A stretch of 64,000 bases of DNA from Azadirachta indica (taxonomy: Eukaryota; Streptophyta; Magnoliopsida; Sapindales; Meliaceae). Location: positions 3,216,966-3,280,965 of the forward strand of contig CM040446.1 of the NCBI GenBank assembly GCA_022749755.1, read 5' to 3'. Made by a program: the position numbers and the translations under genes. Of the stretch, positions 49,416-63,072 are shown one piece after another. Under the pieces are notes generated by a model. The model ran no database searches. It had not been told where the DNA came from and was given only the letters and a program-made list of their open reading frames with translations. Each line of letters starts with the position of its first letter. The first letter of the stretch is position 1.

Positions 49416-49850
49416 TTGAATGATTTAATCACATTTGCATTCCTCACCTAATTCACACAATTATCAGAAGCAACATAAATGTATCGATATTTATAATTCA
49501 TGTGCTATGTGAGTGTGATATTATCTCATTGCCACAGAAGTTGGGAAAACTTACAGTGAATAAACAATAAAATTGCATTGCCAACGCTTGAGGAGAAAAG
49601 AGGTTGCAACATCATACTCATAGCACAATGGTTTATGTGACAATTATAAATTTAATATATACAAATTATAATTTTACATAAGTTAGTATTTTTTTTTATT
49701 TAATTTGAAATTGGTTTCAATTCTAAATAGACCTTACGTATAAATGAAATTAAGGACTTGAAGCATATATGCTGTGGACGCAAAGCAAAGTTTTCATAAG
49801 GTATCAAGCTTGCAATAAGAACCATATTTTTCCTTTTGTATACTTGCCAA
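49416..49850. repeat. UGT 3'-flank remnant without a UGT gene, third copy
   Basis: Matches 56565-56960 behind UGT-D (TTCATGTGCTATG, GAGAAAAGAGGTTGCAACAT, TATATGCTGTGGACGCAAAG). No UGT coding sequence precedes it; 47222-49415 does. Confidence 0.75.
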
Positions 49851-51169
49851 TACATATTTGTGTAATTAGGATAAAATGATTTTTTATCATCCTCTAGTAA
49901 GTCTTTAAATGTTGTAGGTCGTTGTCACAATATTTAAAAACATCATGAACCATTTCATGAGTGGTAAAAAACCATTATCTATGTAGGGGTTAGAAAACTC
50001 AGTAGATGATATATCACTCTCTCCATGCCAAGTCCCGTTAGTATAATTTTGGTCAATTCCCCAAACAAACATATGATTTTTGACTTTTCAAAAAGTTTGA
50101 AACATAACATTGACACACTTTATACGTAGACATCTAATATATTGTTCGTTTTCATAATGAAGCATTGCAAACTCTGAAAATCTATCAATCCCATCTTCTT
50201 ATGTTTTTGACATTCTATTATGTTCCATTCAAAATTTGTCCATAATATAATACTAGATAATAAATAGAAGGGTTAAAAAAAAAAACTTACTTTTAAATTG
50301 AACTTGCCCTTAATGCTTTATTTGGTATTATCAACCGTAAACGAAGAGTATGGAAATACCCAAAGACCACGAAAAATCGAAATATTGCATATGTATTATT
50401 AATAAAAATTAAAAAAATTACAGATGCATTAATAATAAAAATAAAAGTTAGCGAAAAAGAAAACCTAATATATACTAAGAAACCATATTCTACACTATAA
50501 GAAAAATTTTAAAAAATCAAAATAAGGGGAAAATTAAGCTTACTAGTCACCAAATTTGACAATAGAACCAATAATTAAATTACTCACCAAATTAGGGATT
50601 GTTAGCAATTTTGCCAGAAAATGACAAGTGAATGACGGTTTTTTAAGGTAATGTTGCGATCGTCAATGGCGAGGGTAAGGATAAAGTAAGCGTAGATCGA
50701 ATAATGCATTAAGTGCAAAGTTTTTGATTAAAAATAAAAATGATGTCATTTTCGTTAGTTAATGTAGCTTAGTTATTGTATTTATAGTAAGTATGGAACA
50801 ATTTATAGTTACAGTACTATAGTTACATTAAATTTTAATTAAGTTATTAAAATTATTCTTATGGTCACTGTATTCGGTTAATGTAGTTATAGAAAATAGA
50901 AATATTTATTTTCGTTGATTTTGTCAAGAGCCTTATATCATCCATGTTTTACTTTATTTTGTCAAAAAAACTCAATTTTATTTTAGCGTACTATTTATTA
51001 ATAAAATTATGTTAAATTATTATGATATACGTCATTTCTATTAAGATTAAATCTATCAAGAAAGGCTATTTTTATAGTAGTGATATGAAAATTTAAGTTA
51101 GTGTGTTATATTTGTATAGTGTCAAATAAATATATAATATAGTTTAACATAATTCAAATCAAAATCATT
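49851..51169. other. AT-rich spacer
   Basis: No gene, repeat or element recognised. Short frames only. Confidence 0.45.
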
Positions 51170-54100
51170 TAATAATCATTTTAAAATTAAAATTTTAATT
51201 CGATACGATTATTAAACGAGTTAACAATTTAATAAATAATTAGATATCTATTTAATATATATTCTAAATATTTATAATACTAACTACTTAAATACTAATA
51301 ATTTTTTTTTTTAAATAAAATTAAACACTTTTTAAAATATTAAAAATAATCTAATTATTTTTAAAATTTAAAAAATATTAATTAATCTATTAAATCATAA
51401 ATAAGTTAATATAATATTAGTACTCAAATAGTTAATTGTGTGACAAACAGATTTATATTTAAAAATTTCTAAACTTGAACTCGATATAATTATTAATTGT
51501 ATCACATCCTTACCATCCCAATTTATTAATCACGTCATTTTAAATCATCTTAAACCAATTAACTCTATATCGTATTCGTGTCAAGTTGATACGTCATGTC
51601 AAGAATTGCCATCCTTACTTATTAGTTCTAAATCTTATGGCTATGAGAGAGATGCATCTATAACAAATCATATTCAAACATTATTTGATTTTCTTCTATA
51701 TACTAACGTTACAATATAACTATATGTCAGTTGAGAGTTTGCATAATTGTTGTTATATCGCACTTTAGAGATTTACTCAACTTGTAAGATTTCTCTATAT
51801 AATCACATATGAGAGCATCCACACTAAAATTATATTTAAATGTAACATTGCAATATAAGTAGATGTATGTTGAGAGTTTATATAATTATCCTTAGCATAC
51901 ACCTTGGAAATTTATTCACAACACAATGAGATCTTTACCTTCACAAGCTATAAAAAATTTACTTCCCACAGAAGAAGGAAGGTCCCCAAGATTTTGGAAC
52001 TCGAACACATACGGGCTCTTAGTTGAGAATTAAACTTTTACATGTAGAAAACTATCTAGCTATTATTTGTTAATTAAATTCATATATATTCACATCTAAC
52101 ATAAGATATAAGTAAAAGTTGACTAAATGATCTCGGCTATAGTGAATAAAAGAACTTTCAGTTATACTAAAGGCTAGCTAAATCAACATATATGTATAAT
52201 TTTCAATTATGAACATTTGTAACCTACATAAACTATGATTGCCTATAATACATATATGTATTGACTTTCTTTTTAAATTCCCAGTTATAAGTTTCAATTT
52301 TGTGTTACTTATTTCAAGTCCTAACATTTTAAATTTTTGCATTAATGTTTTGAATTTCATGTAATATGTTTGAAAATTTGTGTTATAGATGCAATAATAA
52401 ATTCATAACCAAGTATAGGTTTTTTTTTTTTACTTAAATTTAAATAATTTTATTCAAATGTTTAAAAACTGTTTATTTTTTAAACTTATATCTGAATATA
52501 ATTAAATTAAAAATTGTAATTTAAATTTGAAGAGCCAAATATTTGAATAAATTAAATATTTTATTTATCAATAATACCTTATTTTATTACCTAACATTTA
52601 TATACGTTAACAATTTAATATATTAATTTCAAATTTTTTAGGACATATATGTTAACATATCAATTTCAAATTTTTTTATTTTAACATATCAATTTCAAAT
52701 TTTTAATATTTTTTTTAAATATGTTATATTTTATCAAATTTTAAAGCTTTAATAAATATTTTTATTAAATAACCATTAATTTTAGGACATAATCATTATT
52801 TTGAAACTTTTATGAGTGTTTTTAAAACCATCAGTACTGCTTTATCCAATAAATCAAACCTTAATCAAGGAGTTGAATGTTCCTTTCACTATATACATTG
52901 TTAACTACAATTAACAAACTTAAACTTTATTAACATATTTGTGATCATTCTTAAAACATAGTGATGAAAAAGGGATAGAATGGAAAGAATTTTTTTTTTT
53001 TTTTATGAGAACAAATTAGTAACCTCAATGATAACTCATGTTACATGCATTAAAAATAAGTCTAAATTTTATCTTATATTTAATTCAAAATTTCACTCAT
53101 TCTCAGCTATACGTTTTGGGTGGGGTCTAGGAAGAGCAATTAACAACTCTAAACTTATCATTAATTAATTTCTCTTTTCAATAATTAAAAACATTCGTTT
53201 CTCTTTTTTCATCTTTGCATTTATAGTTCATGGTAGCCTTTCCACAATTTTCTAGCACTAAAGCCTACCCAACACCAACAGTACCCTCATAAAATATTCC
53301 CAAAGTGGACACAATTACTAGACTCATTATCCATGCGCTGCCTACCCACCACTAATTACAACACAATTACCACCCATTCTGCCGTGTAAATGAAAATCTC
53401 ACCTCCGTAATTATGTTTATTGTTGCTTTTCCAAGAAAAAAAATAAATAATAATTTTTATAGTTACTCCAAGTACTCGGTTGGTTGGTTAATTATAATAA
53501 AAATTTGTACTAGAAGTCGAAGTAGCATAACTATATAATACAACTAATTACATAGATTAATGATTAATCCTTCAATATAATCACACAACTAATTACATCA
53601 TCTAATAAATACTCCCCAAATAAAATTAAAATCAACTACTGGAAGTCCTATGAATGAACTGAATTTATACTAAAATCAAATCAAACCCGAGAAACGTTCA
53701 GTGTTCATGTATGAGATCAAAATCAAATCAAAGGTCTTTCAGGGTTAGTTGGAATGAATAATTGCATGCAAAAGAAGTAGTGCCTGGGCATTCAGAACCC
53801 CGCCCAAATGAAAGACGATAAGCATATCCAAATTAGCTTTATTATATTCTTGATTTTAAAGTTTCTTCGCTAATTTTCCAGCTATACTCCTTTTCACGTG
53901 CCCTGTACCCCAACCGTTCCTTCAAACACATCGAACTTGCCTCCCTCCTCCATTTTCGTAAATATCTTCTTCCCCACCGGACAGTGATAGCTTAACCATC
54001 TGTCTAATTGTTTATTACAATTATTAATTATATTTATAATTCTTGAGGACTGAGTTCTACCATCCTCACAGGCTATTTATTAATTGGTATCATATAATTA

Positions 54101-54430
54101 TCACATTAATATAAATTAAAAAATAAAAATTTTATATTTAAGTGAATTTTATATTTTGATATTTTTTTAATTAGACGGTCTCATAAATCAGAGTGATAGA
54201 TAGATAGATAGATGTTTGTTGATAAAAGAGTTATGTCTAGTATCCTTAGTTTGAGAGTTATCAATCATGTTAATATCATAAAAATATACATATAAAATAT
54301 GATATCAGCTTATTGTATTGTAGATTCATCTTATGTAATACACGTACCATTAATAATTTAATTATAATGCATCCACAAAACATGTAATAAATACAACCAT
54401 CAAATAAAAATTAATCACTTCTAATCAGTA
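51170..54430. repeat. Upstream unit of UGT-D
   Basis: Most complete and least interrupted copy of the unit upstream region; collinear with the E unit (57060-62800) after removing three mobile elements there, and with 36243-38690. Holds a G-box at 53895-53900 and a short GATA run at about 54197-54215. Confidence 0.8.
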
Positions 54431-54438
54431 CAGTTCTG

Positions 54439-54551
<113 letters not shown>

Positions 54552-54778
54552 GAATATCATTTACAACTTTCCTCCTCCTCAGTTCTCATTACTATGTTAA
54601 TCACTCCAGCTTCTCAGATTAGCAACCCTAACCATTTTCATTAAAAATAAAAAAATTTTAAAAAATGCTACCTCCTCTCATTCTTGATAAATACGAGCAC
54701 AACCAGATACAGAAATCATCCTATCCTATCGTATCAGCATCAAATAAAATTTTGTAGTTTTTAAGCAGAAAAGACAGC

Positions 54779-56284
54779 ATGCCAGAAGGTGGTAGCACCC
54801 AAAAATACGTAGCTGCTCTCGCATTTCCATTCGGAAACCATGCAACACCTATGCTCAACCTCGTTCGGCGGCTATCCAATGCTGTGCCGGACGTCAAGTT
54901 TTCTTTTCTCTGCACTGAACATGTCAACGAAGCATTGTTTTCGAAAAAAGACGAGATTGACGTTAATAAGATAAACCCAGTAAATGCCGACTGCGGGGTT
55001 CCGAAGGGCTTCAACTTTAGAGTTAGTCCCAAGGATCCTGTCGATTATTTTCTGAAGGCGACACCTGGGAATTTTGAGAGAGCTCCAAAGACGGCGGTTG
55101 CTGAGATGGGAACGGAGATCAGCAGCTTGCTCACAGATGCGTTCCTTTGGTTCTCGGCGGAAATTGCGGAGTCCATGCAAGTCCAGTGGATCCCATATTG
55201 GACGTCCAGTGCGCGATCGGTGCTTCTCCACGTTGAAACGGATTATATACGACAAATTATGGGAGTCCAAGGTTATTATATATGTATGAGAACCACTATG
55301 TTACAAATGACAAAAATATATATATATATATATATCTCTGTTGTAAAAATATAAAATTTTTGGACTCAGATGTTTTTTCCTTTTGAATTATGTGGCCGAT
55401 TAATTAATTAATTTTTCAATCTTTCAATATGCAGTACCAGAGAATAAAGCCCTGGATTTCCTCCCAGGATTTTCTTCTATACTTGCTAAGGACTTACCCG
55501 AAGGAATAATCTCAGGGACAAAGAAGGACCTTTCCCAACGATGTTGCGCAAACTTGGAAAAGCAATGCCAAAGGCTCCCGTTGTTCTCTCAAACCATATC
55601 GAAGAACTAGACCTTACCGTTGTTGAAACACTCAAATCAAGACTCCGCAAGCTTCTGAATATTGGTTCCTTCACAGAACAACTTCACAGCCAGATCCTCA
55701 TGGCTGTCTGCAATGGCTGAATCAACGCGAAAAATCATCAGTTATTTACATTAGTTTTAGTTCAATGATGCACCGCCACCAGCTGAGCTTAAAGCTTTGG
55801 CCGAAGCCCTAGAAGAATTAAGACTTCCTTTTCTTTGGTCATTTAGAGGCAGTGCTGAAGAACAATTGCCAAAAGGGTTTGCGGAAAGAAAAGGTGCATA
55901 TGGCAAATTAGTGCCATGGACGCCCCAGCCGGAAGTTTTGGCACATTCTTCTGTTGGAGTGTTTGTGACTCACAGCGGATGGAACTCCGTCGCTGAGAGC
56001 ATTGCCGGTGGTGTGCCGATGGTTTGCAGGCCACTTTTTCCGATCATACGCTGAACTGGCGGACCGTTGAGGCCGTTTGGGGGATTGATTTGCTGGTTGA
56101 AGGTGGGAAATTTACGAAAGATGGAACAGTGAAAGCTCTGAAAGTTGTATTGTCAAGTGAAGAGCGGAAAAGAATGAGAGAAAATGTTGGAGTCCTCAAG
56201 GGATTTGTTAGTAAGGCTGTAGAAGCTGATGGTAGCTCTACTAAAAATTTTAAGGCTCTTGTTGAAGTTGTCACCAAGAGCTGA
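54779..56284 (+). pseudogene. UGT-D: UGT78-like pseudogene with four one-base deletions
   Basis: Exon 1 54779-55271 is fully open and keeps His21 and Asp120; exon 2 is 55435-56284. Exon 2 has four single-base losses relative to A, C and E: near 55516 (frame then meets TAG at 55608), near 55675, near 55770 (the three together restore the frame, which stays open from 55797), and near 56040 at the end of the PSPG box, giving TGA at 56052-56054 and destroying the final Asp-Gln. The last 75 or so codons persist in another frame to a normal stop at 56282-56284. The intron donor is GTTATT where the others have GTTAGT, so the +5 G is lost, and the intron holds a TA run. The TATA position reads GATAAATA. 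Almost full length, so inactivation looks younger than in B. Confidence 0.93.
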
Positions 56285-57262
56285 TAATTATATGTCGAAT
56301 ATGCCTCCTTCCAAGCTAAGTTGTGTAGAATTAGAGTTGAAGCAATTTACGGATTTGTAATTTATTATGCTTTTGGTCCTGATGCAGACCCACTGTATCG
56401 TGCAAGAGTCGCAAGCTGTAAGTTTTATAAATAAGAAAATGGAAGGAAAAAAAAATTAAGTTTGACACCATGGTATCGCACTCCTGACGATTAGTTTTTG
56501 AAATAAAGGCCTTAAATTTGACGGTTTGTTTTGCTGAAGAAAGAAATTTTAAGCGAAAGGAAATTGGATTCAATCACATTCGCATCCCTCACCTGATTCA
56601 CAGTTATCCGAAGCAACATAAATGGACAGATATTTATAATTCATGTGCTGTTTGACATTATCTCATTGCCACTTGAGTAGAAAAGAGGTTGCAGCATCAA
56701 ACTCATAGCACAGAAGTTTACGTGACAATTATAAATTTTACATAAGTAGGTTAAGGTAGTATTAATTTTTTTATGTAATTTGAAATTGGTTTGAATGCTA
56801 AATAGACCTTAATTACGTATAAATGAAATTCAGGCTTGAAACATATATACCGTGGAAGCAAAGCAAAGTGTAATCATAAGGAATAAAGCTTGCCAATGAG
56901 AACCAATAATAACAAATATATATATATATATAAAAGTATGTATATAAAATTGTTAATCAAATCTTCTCTTTTGCGTATTTGCTAGTACATATGACTATCT
57001 AAGTTCGTATATTGTATTCATGTAGTATTAAATAAAAACATAATATAGTTTAAGGTATTAATTTGAGTAAGACCCATTTAATAATCATTTTAAAATTGAA
57101 ACCTTACCTCGAGACAATTATTAAAAAGGTTAACCATTTAATAAGTGAATATCTGTTTAACATATTTTTATATATTTTAATTTATATTTTAAAATATTTA
57201 TAATACTACCTACTCATATACTAATAAATTTTTATTTTAAATAAAATTGAATGTTTTTAAGA
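56285..57262 (+). other. 3' flank of UGT-D and start of the next unit
   Basis: Contains the 3'-flank motifs used to recognise remnants at 7378, 27288 and 49416 (56565-56920), then TTGCTAGTACATATGACTAT (56980), also found next to the displaced PR-1 blocks, then the upstream block of unit E. No gene. Confidence 0.7.
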
Positions 57263-57270
57263 TATTAAAA

Positions 57271-58622
57271 GGAAAATTAACAAATAACCCTATGATATTT
57301 GAGGTAATAGACAAATATTTCTTAATATTTAAAAAAAAATAGATATTTTCTCAAGTTTGACTAAGACAGATACTCTCCAGAGTTATTATATAGTCATAAA
57401 AAATTATTATTTTGCCCTTATATATTTAGAAAAAAATATTAATTGACTATTTTAACTCAATTATTAATACATAATAACCAATACCCTTATAATTTATTTT
57501 TTAATAATTATATATTAAAATTTTTTTGATAATTAGTTTTTAAATTATTATTCATATTTTAAATAATTTTATTATCATTATGTAAATAAAGGAAAATGCA
57601 TATTAACCCCCTGCTTTTTCAATTAATACCCTATTAACTCTCTATAGTTTTTCTAATACCTCATCACTCCCCTGATTTTTTTTTTTTAATTTTTTCATTT
57701 AGTTCAATTGGTTTATAAAATTATAAAATAAAAAATATTTAAAATATTGAAGGATAAAATCGAAATTCAAGGGGGTAATGGAATATTAAAAAAAATATAG
57801 TAAGTAATGGGGTATTAGCTCAAAAAATAGGAAGGTAATAGACATTCTCCCTGTAAATAATATTTAATGCTTTTACATATTATTTGATTGTAAATTATCT
57901 AAATTATTCAAATTATTTTATTTATAAATTAATAGAGTTATGTATAAATTGTATAAATATTCTCAAATTTATAAATAACGTAATTCGTACAATTCAAATA
58001 TTATTTGGGTCTTATTTTAATTGATCGTGTTAAAAATTAAGAATATTTGGTTATAAATTGCATAAATTATTTAAGTTATTTTATTTATAAATTAATATAA
58101 TTATGTATAAATTATATAATTATTCTCAAAATTATAAATTATACAAACAATGAAAATAAATCCAAATTAATATTTGAATTTCATGAATATATAATTCTTT
58201 CAATATGACATATTTATTTATCAAAAATATTGTCAAAATATAAATAATATAATTCATATCATTCAAATACTATTTAGAATTTATTTTAATTATTTGTGTT
58301 ATAAATTAACATAATGATAATAAAATTATTTAAAATATTAATAATAATTTAGAGACTAATTATAAAAATATTTGATTACATAATTATCAAAAAATAAATA
58401 TGAGTATATTGATTATTATGTATTAATAACTAGGTTAACATGGTAAATTAATATATTTTTTAAATATATAAGAATAAAATAATTATTTTTCATGACTGCA
58501 TTATAATTCAGAGGGGGTATCTGTTTATTTAGCCAAACTTTAGCTGGTATTTATTTTTCCTCAAATATCAGGAGGATATCTGTCTATTACTCTAAACATT
58601 AGGAGGTTTCTGTCAATTTTTC
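57271..58622. mobile_element. MULE-like foldback element with terminal repeats over 300 bases
   Basis: Ends GGAAAATTAACAAATAACC and, in reverse complement at the right, GAAAAATTGACAGAAACC; the inverted similarity continues for about 310 bases (to about 57580 and 58308). Flanked by exact TATTAAAA (57263-57270 and 58623-58630). The uninterrupted sequence is seen at 51335-51350, 29600-29615 and 10740. Interior has direct repeats (57890-57975 with 58058-58140) but no transposase frame. Contains a nested MITE at 57591. Confidence 0.8.
57591..57850. mobile_element. Nested MITE, GGAGAATGTC family
   Basis: About 260 bases, left GGAAAATGCATATTAACCCC, right reverse complement GGAGAATGTCTATTACCTTC, with exact 9-base flanks TGTAAATAA (57581-57589 and 57852-57860). 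Inserted in the left arm of the larger element, so younger than it. Same family as 60183-60447. Confidence 0.8.
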
Positions 58623-58630
58623 TATTAAAA

Positions 58631-59026
58631 AATAATTAATTTTTTTAAAATGTAAAAAATATGAAATAAATCCATCAAATCATAAATGAGTTAGTATGAA
58701 ATGGTTACTCAAATTATTAATTATGTCACAAAATTTTACATTTCCATACCACTAAACTTGAACCCAACATAATTATTAATTGTGTTACATCCTTATCATC
58801 TCATTTATTAATCATATCATTTTAAATAAACTCAAAACTATTAACTCCATGTTGAATTTGTGTCAAATTTATGGGTCGTGTCAAATTTATAAGTTATGTA
58901 AAAAATGATTACCCTTACCTATTAGGTCAAAATCTTATGAATTTGAAAGAGATATATCTATACACCAAAATTATATTTAAATAGTATTTTATTTTCTTTT
59001 ATATACTAACATTACAGTATAGCTAT
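58631..59026. repeat. Upstream unit block of UGT-E, continued
   Basis: Continues the block of 57060-57270 after the inserted element; matches 51360-51715 before UGT-D. No gene. Confidence 0.7.
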
Positions 59027-59027
59027 A

Positions 59028-59378
59028 AGGACAGGATCAGCAGCTAATTTTTCTTCTATACAAAATGTTATATCAATTATAAACTATTGGATATAAGCAC
59101 ATCTAACTGTTGAAATTATATTTGACATATGCATTAATTATAAATATATTAATTATGCATTAATTATATAGTCAGATGCAATCTTAATCGTTAGATGTGC
59201 CTCTATCCAATGATTGAGATTACATCTGAAATATGCATTAATTATGAATACATTAATTATGCATTAATTACATGATCAAATATAATCTCAATCGTTGAAT
59301 ATGTGTATATCCAACGGTTTATAATTAATATAAAATTTTGTATAAAAAAAAAAGAAAAGAAACTGCTGATCTTGCCCC
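59028..59378. mobile_element. Foldback MITE, GACAGGATCAGCAG family
   Basis: Left GGACAGGATCAGCAGC, right reverse complement GGGGCAAGATCAGCAG, with CGTTGGATGTG-type motifs; longer than the copy at 30692 because the central part is doubled. The D unit at about 51720 (AACTATATGTCAGTTGAGAG) is the unfilled site. Target duplication probably TA or ATA. Confidence 0.75.
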
Positions 59379-60182
59379 ATATCTATTGAGAGAGTTTACA
59401 TAATTATTATTATATCATACTTTAGTAATTTACTCATAATTTGTGAGATTTCTATTGTCACATATGAGAGCATTGACACCAAAACTATATTTAAATGTAA
59501 TATTGCAATATAATTAGATGTATGTTTGAGTTTATATAATTGTTGTTATAGCACACCTTAGATCTGTTCACAACACATGAGAATTTTACTTTCATAAACT
59601 TAAAATAATTACTTCCTATATAGATGGAGCAAAGTCCCCAAAATTTTGAGACTCAAACTCATGACCTCTCAAATGGAAGGTACGAGCTCTTAGTTGAAAT
59701 CTAAACTTTTACGTCCATTTAATAGACTATCTATTATTTGTTAATTAAATTCATATACATTCACATCTAACATAAGTTAAAGTTGGTTAAATGATCTCAG
59801 TTATAATGAATGAAAGAAATTTCAATTATCCTAAAGTCTAGCTAAATCACCGTATATGTATAAATTTTCAATTATGAACATTTGTAACCTATATAAAGTA
59901 GGATTGCTTATAACACATATATGTATTAACCCTTTTTTCGATTCTTATTTTATAAGTTTCAATTTTGTGTTACTTATTTCAAGTTTTAAAATTTTAAATT
60001 TTACTTAACTTTTAAATTTTGCATTAATGTTTTGAATTTTATGTAATATATTTGAAATTTTATGTCATAGATGAATAATAATTTCATAATCAACTATGGG
60101 CTTTTTTTAATTTGACTTACATTTGAATAATTTTATTCAAATGTTTAAAAGTAATTTATTTTTTAACTTATATATGAATTTA
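59379..60182. repeat. Upstream unit block of UGT-E, middle part
   Basis: Matches 51725-52490 before UGT-D and 36243-36985. No gene. Confidence 0.7.
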
Positions 60183-60447
60183 GAGTGAATGCCCATTACC
60201 CCCCTACTTTTTTAACTAATACCCCATTATCCCTATATATTTTCTGTAATATTTCATCACCCCCTTGAGTTTCGATTTTGCCCTTTAGTATTTCTAATAT
60301 TTTCGATTTTACTATTTATAAATTAATTGAACTGAAGGGTAAAATCGAAAAAAAATAAGAATTAAGGGGGTGATGGAGGATTAGATAAAATATAGAAAAA
60401 TAATGAAGCATTAACTTAAAAAGCAGGGAGGTAATGGGCATTTTCTC
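60183..60447. mobile_element. MITE, GAGTGAATGCCC family
   Basis: About 265 bases; left GAGTGAATGCCCATTACCCC, right reverse complement GAGAAAATGCCCATTACCTC. Flanks TGAATTTA / TGAATATA form an imperfect 8-base duplication. Copies of the unit at 52489 and 36978 lack the insert (TATATCTGAATATAATTAAA). Confidence 0.8.
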
Positions 60448-63060
60448 CTGAATATAATTAAATTAAAAATTTTAATTTAAATATGAATAAACAAATATCT
60501 GAAATAATATCCTTAATTTATTACTTAACATTTATATACGTTAACAATTTAATATATTAATTTCAAAACTTTTAAGGTATATATATCACTCTATCAGTTT
60601 CAAATTTTTTATTTTTTATAAAAATAAATAACTTAACAATTATATTAAAACATTTAAGATAAAAAATATATATTAATCAAATTGAAATTTCAGTGAAATT
60701 CAAATTTCAATCATATATGTTCAAACTTTTGATATAAAAACAAACACTAACTATGTCTAAATCTCCATATTTTTAAAATTTGTCACTTTATTATACTTGG
60801 TCATTGATAATTACAATATTTGATCCAATATATACATGTATTCAAAAGGTTTTGATGGGAGTGATAAACACCAAACATTTATATTTATTGTTATTAAAAT
60901 TCGAGTTAGTGTAAAAGCATCAAGTGCGACACCTAAACTACTCAAGAATAATATATTAATAATTAAAATATATTAACAATTCAACATTAATTAGGTATTA
61001 TAAAATAAATAAAATAAGCCATAAATAAATATTAATGTATAAATAAAATATGTTATAATATAATACTTATGATTATACCATAATTTATATTTATGTATAG
61101 TTAAAATATATAAAATATTAAAATAAAAAAATATTATTTATAAAATATAAAAATTCATAATATATTAATAATAATATTATGTTATTAATGTACTATCTAT
61201 TAATATATTTTTTATAATTATCATTTTGAAATTTTTATAAATATTTTTAAAACTATTAAAAACTAATTTATCCAATAAATCAAACCTTAATTAAGGACTT
61301 GAATGTCCTTTTCACTATATATATTATTAACTACAGTTAACAAACTTAGATTTTATTAACATATTTGTGACCATTATAAAACACAGTGATGAAAAGGGAT
61401 AAAATGGAAGGAGTTTTTTTTCTATGTGAGCAAATTAGTACCCTCAATGAGAACTTGTGTTACATGTATTAAAAATAAGTCTAAATCTTATCTTATATTT
61501 AAATCAAATTTTGACTTATTCACAACTATGCGTTTTGGGTGGGTCTAAAAAGAGTAATTAACAACTCTTAACTTATCATTAATTAATTTATCTTTTCACT
61601 AATAAAAAGACTTTCGTTTCTTTATTTTCATCTTTGCATTTATAGTTCATGATAGCGTTCCCACAATTTTCTAGCTCTCAAGAGTAAAGCCTACCCAACA
61701 GCAACAGTAAGTACCCTCATAAATAATCCCAAAGTGGGCATTTGCCTTGCCTCAAAGGGTCTTAGACTCATTATCCACGCGCGACCTACCCACCACTAAT
61801 TAAAACACAATTACTATTTATTTCCAAAAATAAATAAATAATAATTTTTATTGTTACTCCGAGTAGTCGGTCGGTCGGTCGGTTGGTTGGTTGGTTGGTT
61901 AAATATAATAAAAATGTGTACTAGAAGTCGAAGTAGCATACCTATGTATAAACAAACATAGATTAATGATTAATGATTAATGATTAATGATTAATGATTA
62001 ATCCTTCCATATAATCACACAACTAATTACATCATATAATAAATACTCACCAAATAAAATTAAAATCAACTACGGGAAGTCCTATGAATGAACTGAATTT
62101 ATACTAAAATCAAATGAAACCCGAGAAGCGTTCAGTGTTCATATATGCGATCAAAATCAAATCAATGGTCTTTCAGGGGTAGTTGGAATTAATTATTGCT
62201 TGCAAAAGAAGTAGTGCCAGGGCGTTGACAACCCCGCCCAAATGAAAGACGATAAGCATATCCACGTTAGCTTTATTATTTTCCTGATTTTAAAGTTTCT
62301 TCGCTAATTTTCCAGCTATACCCCTTTTCACGTGCCCTGTACCCCAACCGTTCTCTTCAAACACATCGAACTTGCCTCCCTCCATTTTCGGAAATATCTT
62401 CTTCCCCACCGGCCAGTGACAGGTTAACCATCTGTATAATAATTTATTACAATTATTAATCATATTTATAATTATCGAGCAATGAGTTCTACCATCCTAA
62501 TAGGCTATTTATTAATTGGTATCATATAATTATCACATTAATATAAATTAAAAAATAAAAGTTTTATATGTAAGTGAATGTTTGTATTTTGACAATTTTT
62601 TTATTAGACGGTCTCATAAATAAGAGTGATAGATGGATAGATGTCTGTTGATAAAAGAGTTCTAATTTTCTATGCCTGGTATCCTTAGTCATGTTAATAT
62701 CATAAAATTATATTTAAAATATGATATCAGCGTATTGTATTGTAGATTTATCCTATGTAATACACCCGTACCATTAATTCTCTAATTATAATGAATCCAT
62801 AAAGATTAATCACTTATAATCAGTACGGCTCTCTCTCTCAGAAAATCATTTACAACTTCCCTCTTCCTCAGTTCTCATTATTATGTTAATCACTCCAGCT
62901 TTTTAGATTAGCAAACCTAACCATTTTCATTGAAAATAAAAAAAAAAAATGCTATCTTACCTACCTCCTCTCATTCTTGATAAATAGGAGCACAACCAGA
63001 TACAGAAAATCATCCTATCCTATCGAATCAGTATCGAATACGATTTTGTAGTTTTTAAGC
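60448..63060. repeat. Upstream region and promoter of UGT-E
   Basis: Collinear with 52500-54770 apart from an AT-rich stretch of about 0.4 kb near 60700-61200. Holds (TCGG)4(TTGG)4 at 61867-61900, six tandem GATTAAT copies at 61961-62002, a G-box at 62329-62334, and GATAAATA about 95 bases before the start codon as the likely TATA site. Confidence 0.75.
61961..62002. repeat. (GATTAAT)6 minisatellite
   Basis: Six exact heptamers; the D and B units have two at the same place (53550s and 34500s). Local expansion in the E unit. Confidence 0.9.
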
Positions 63061-63072
63061 AGAAAAGACAGC

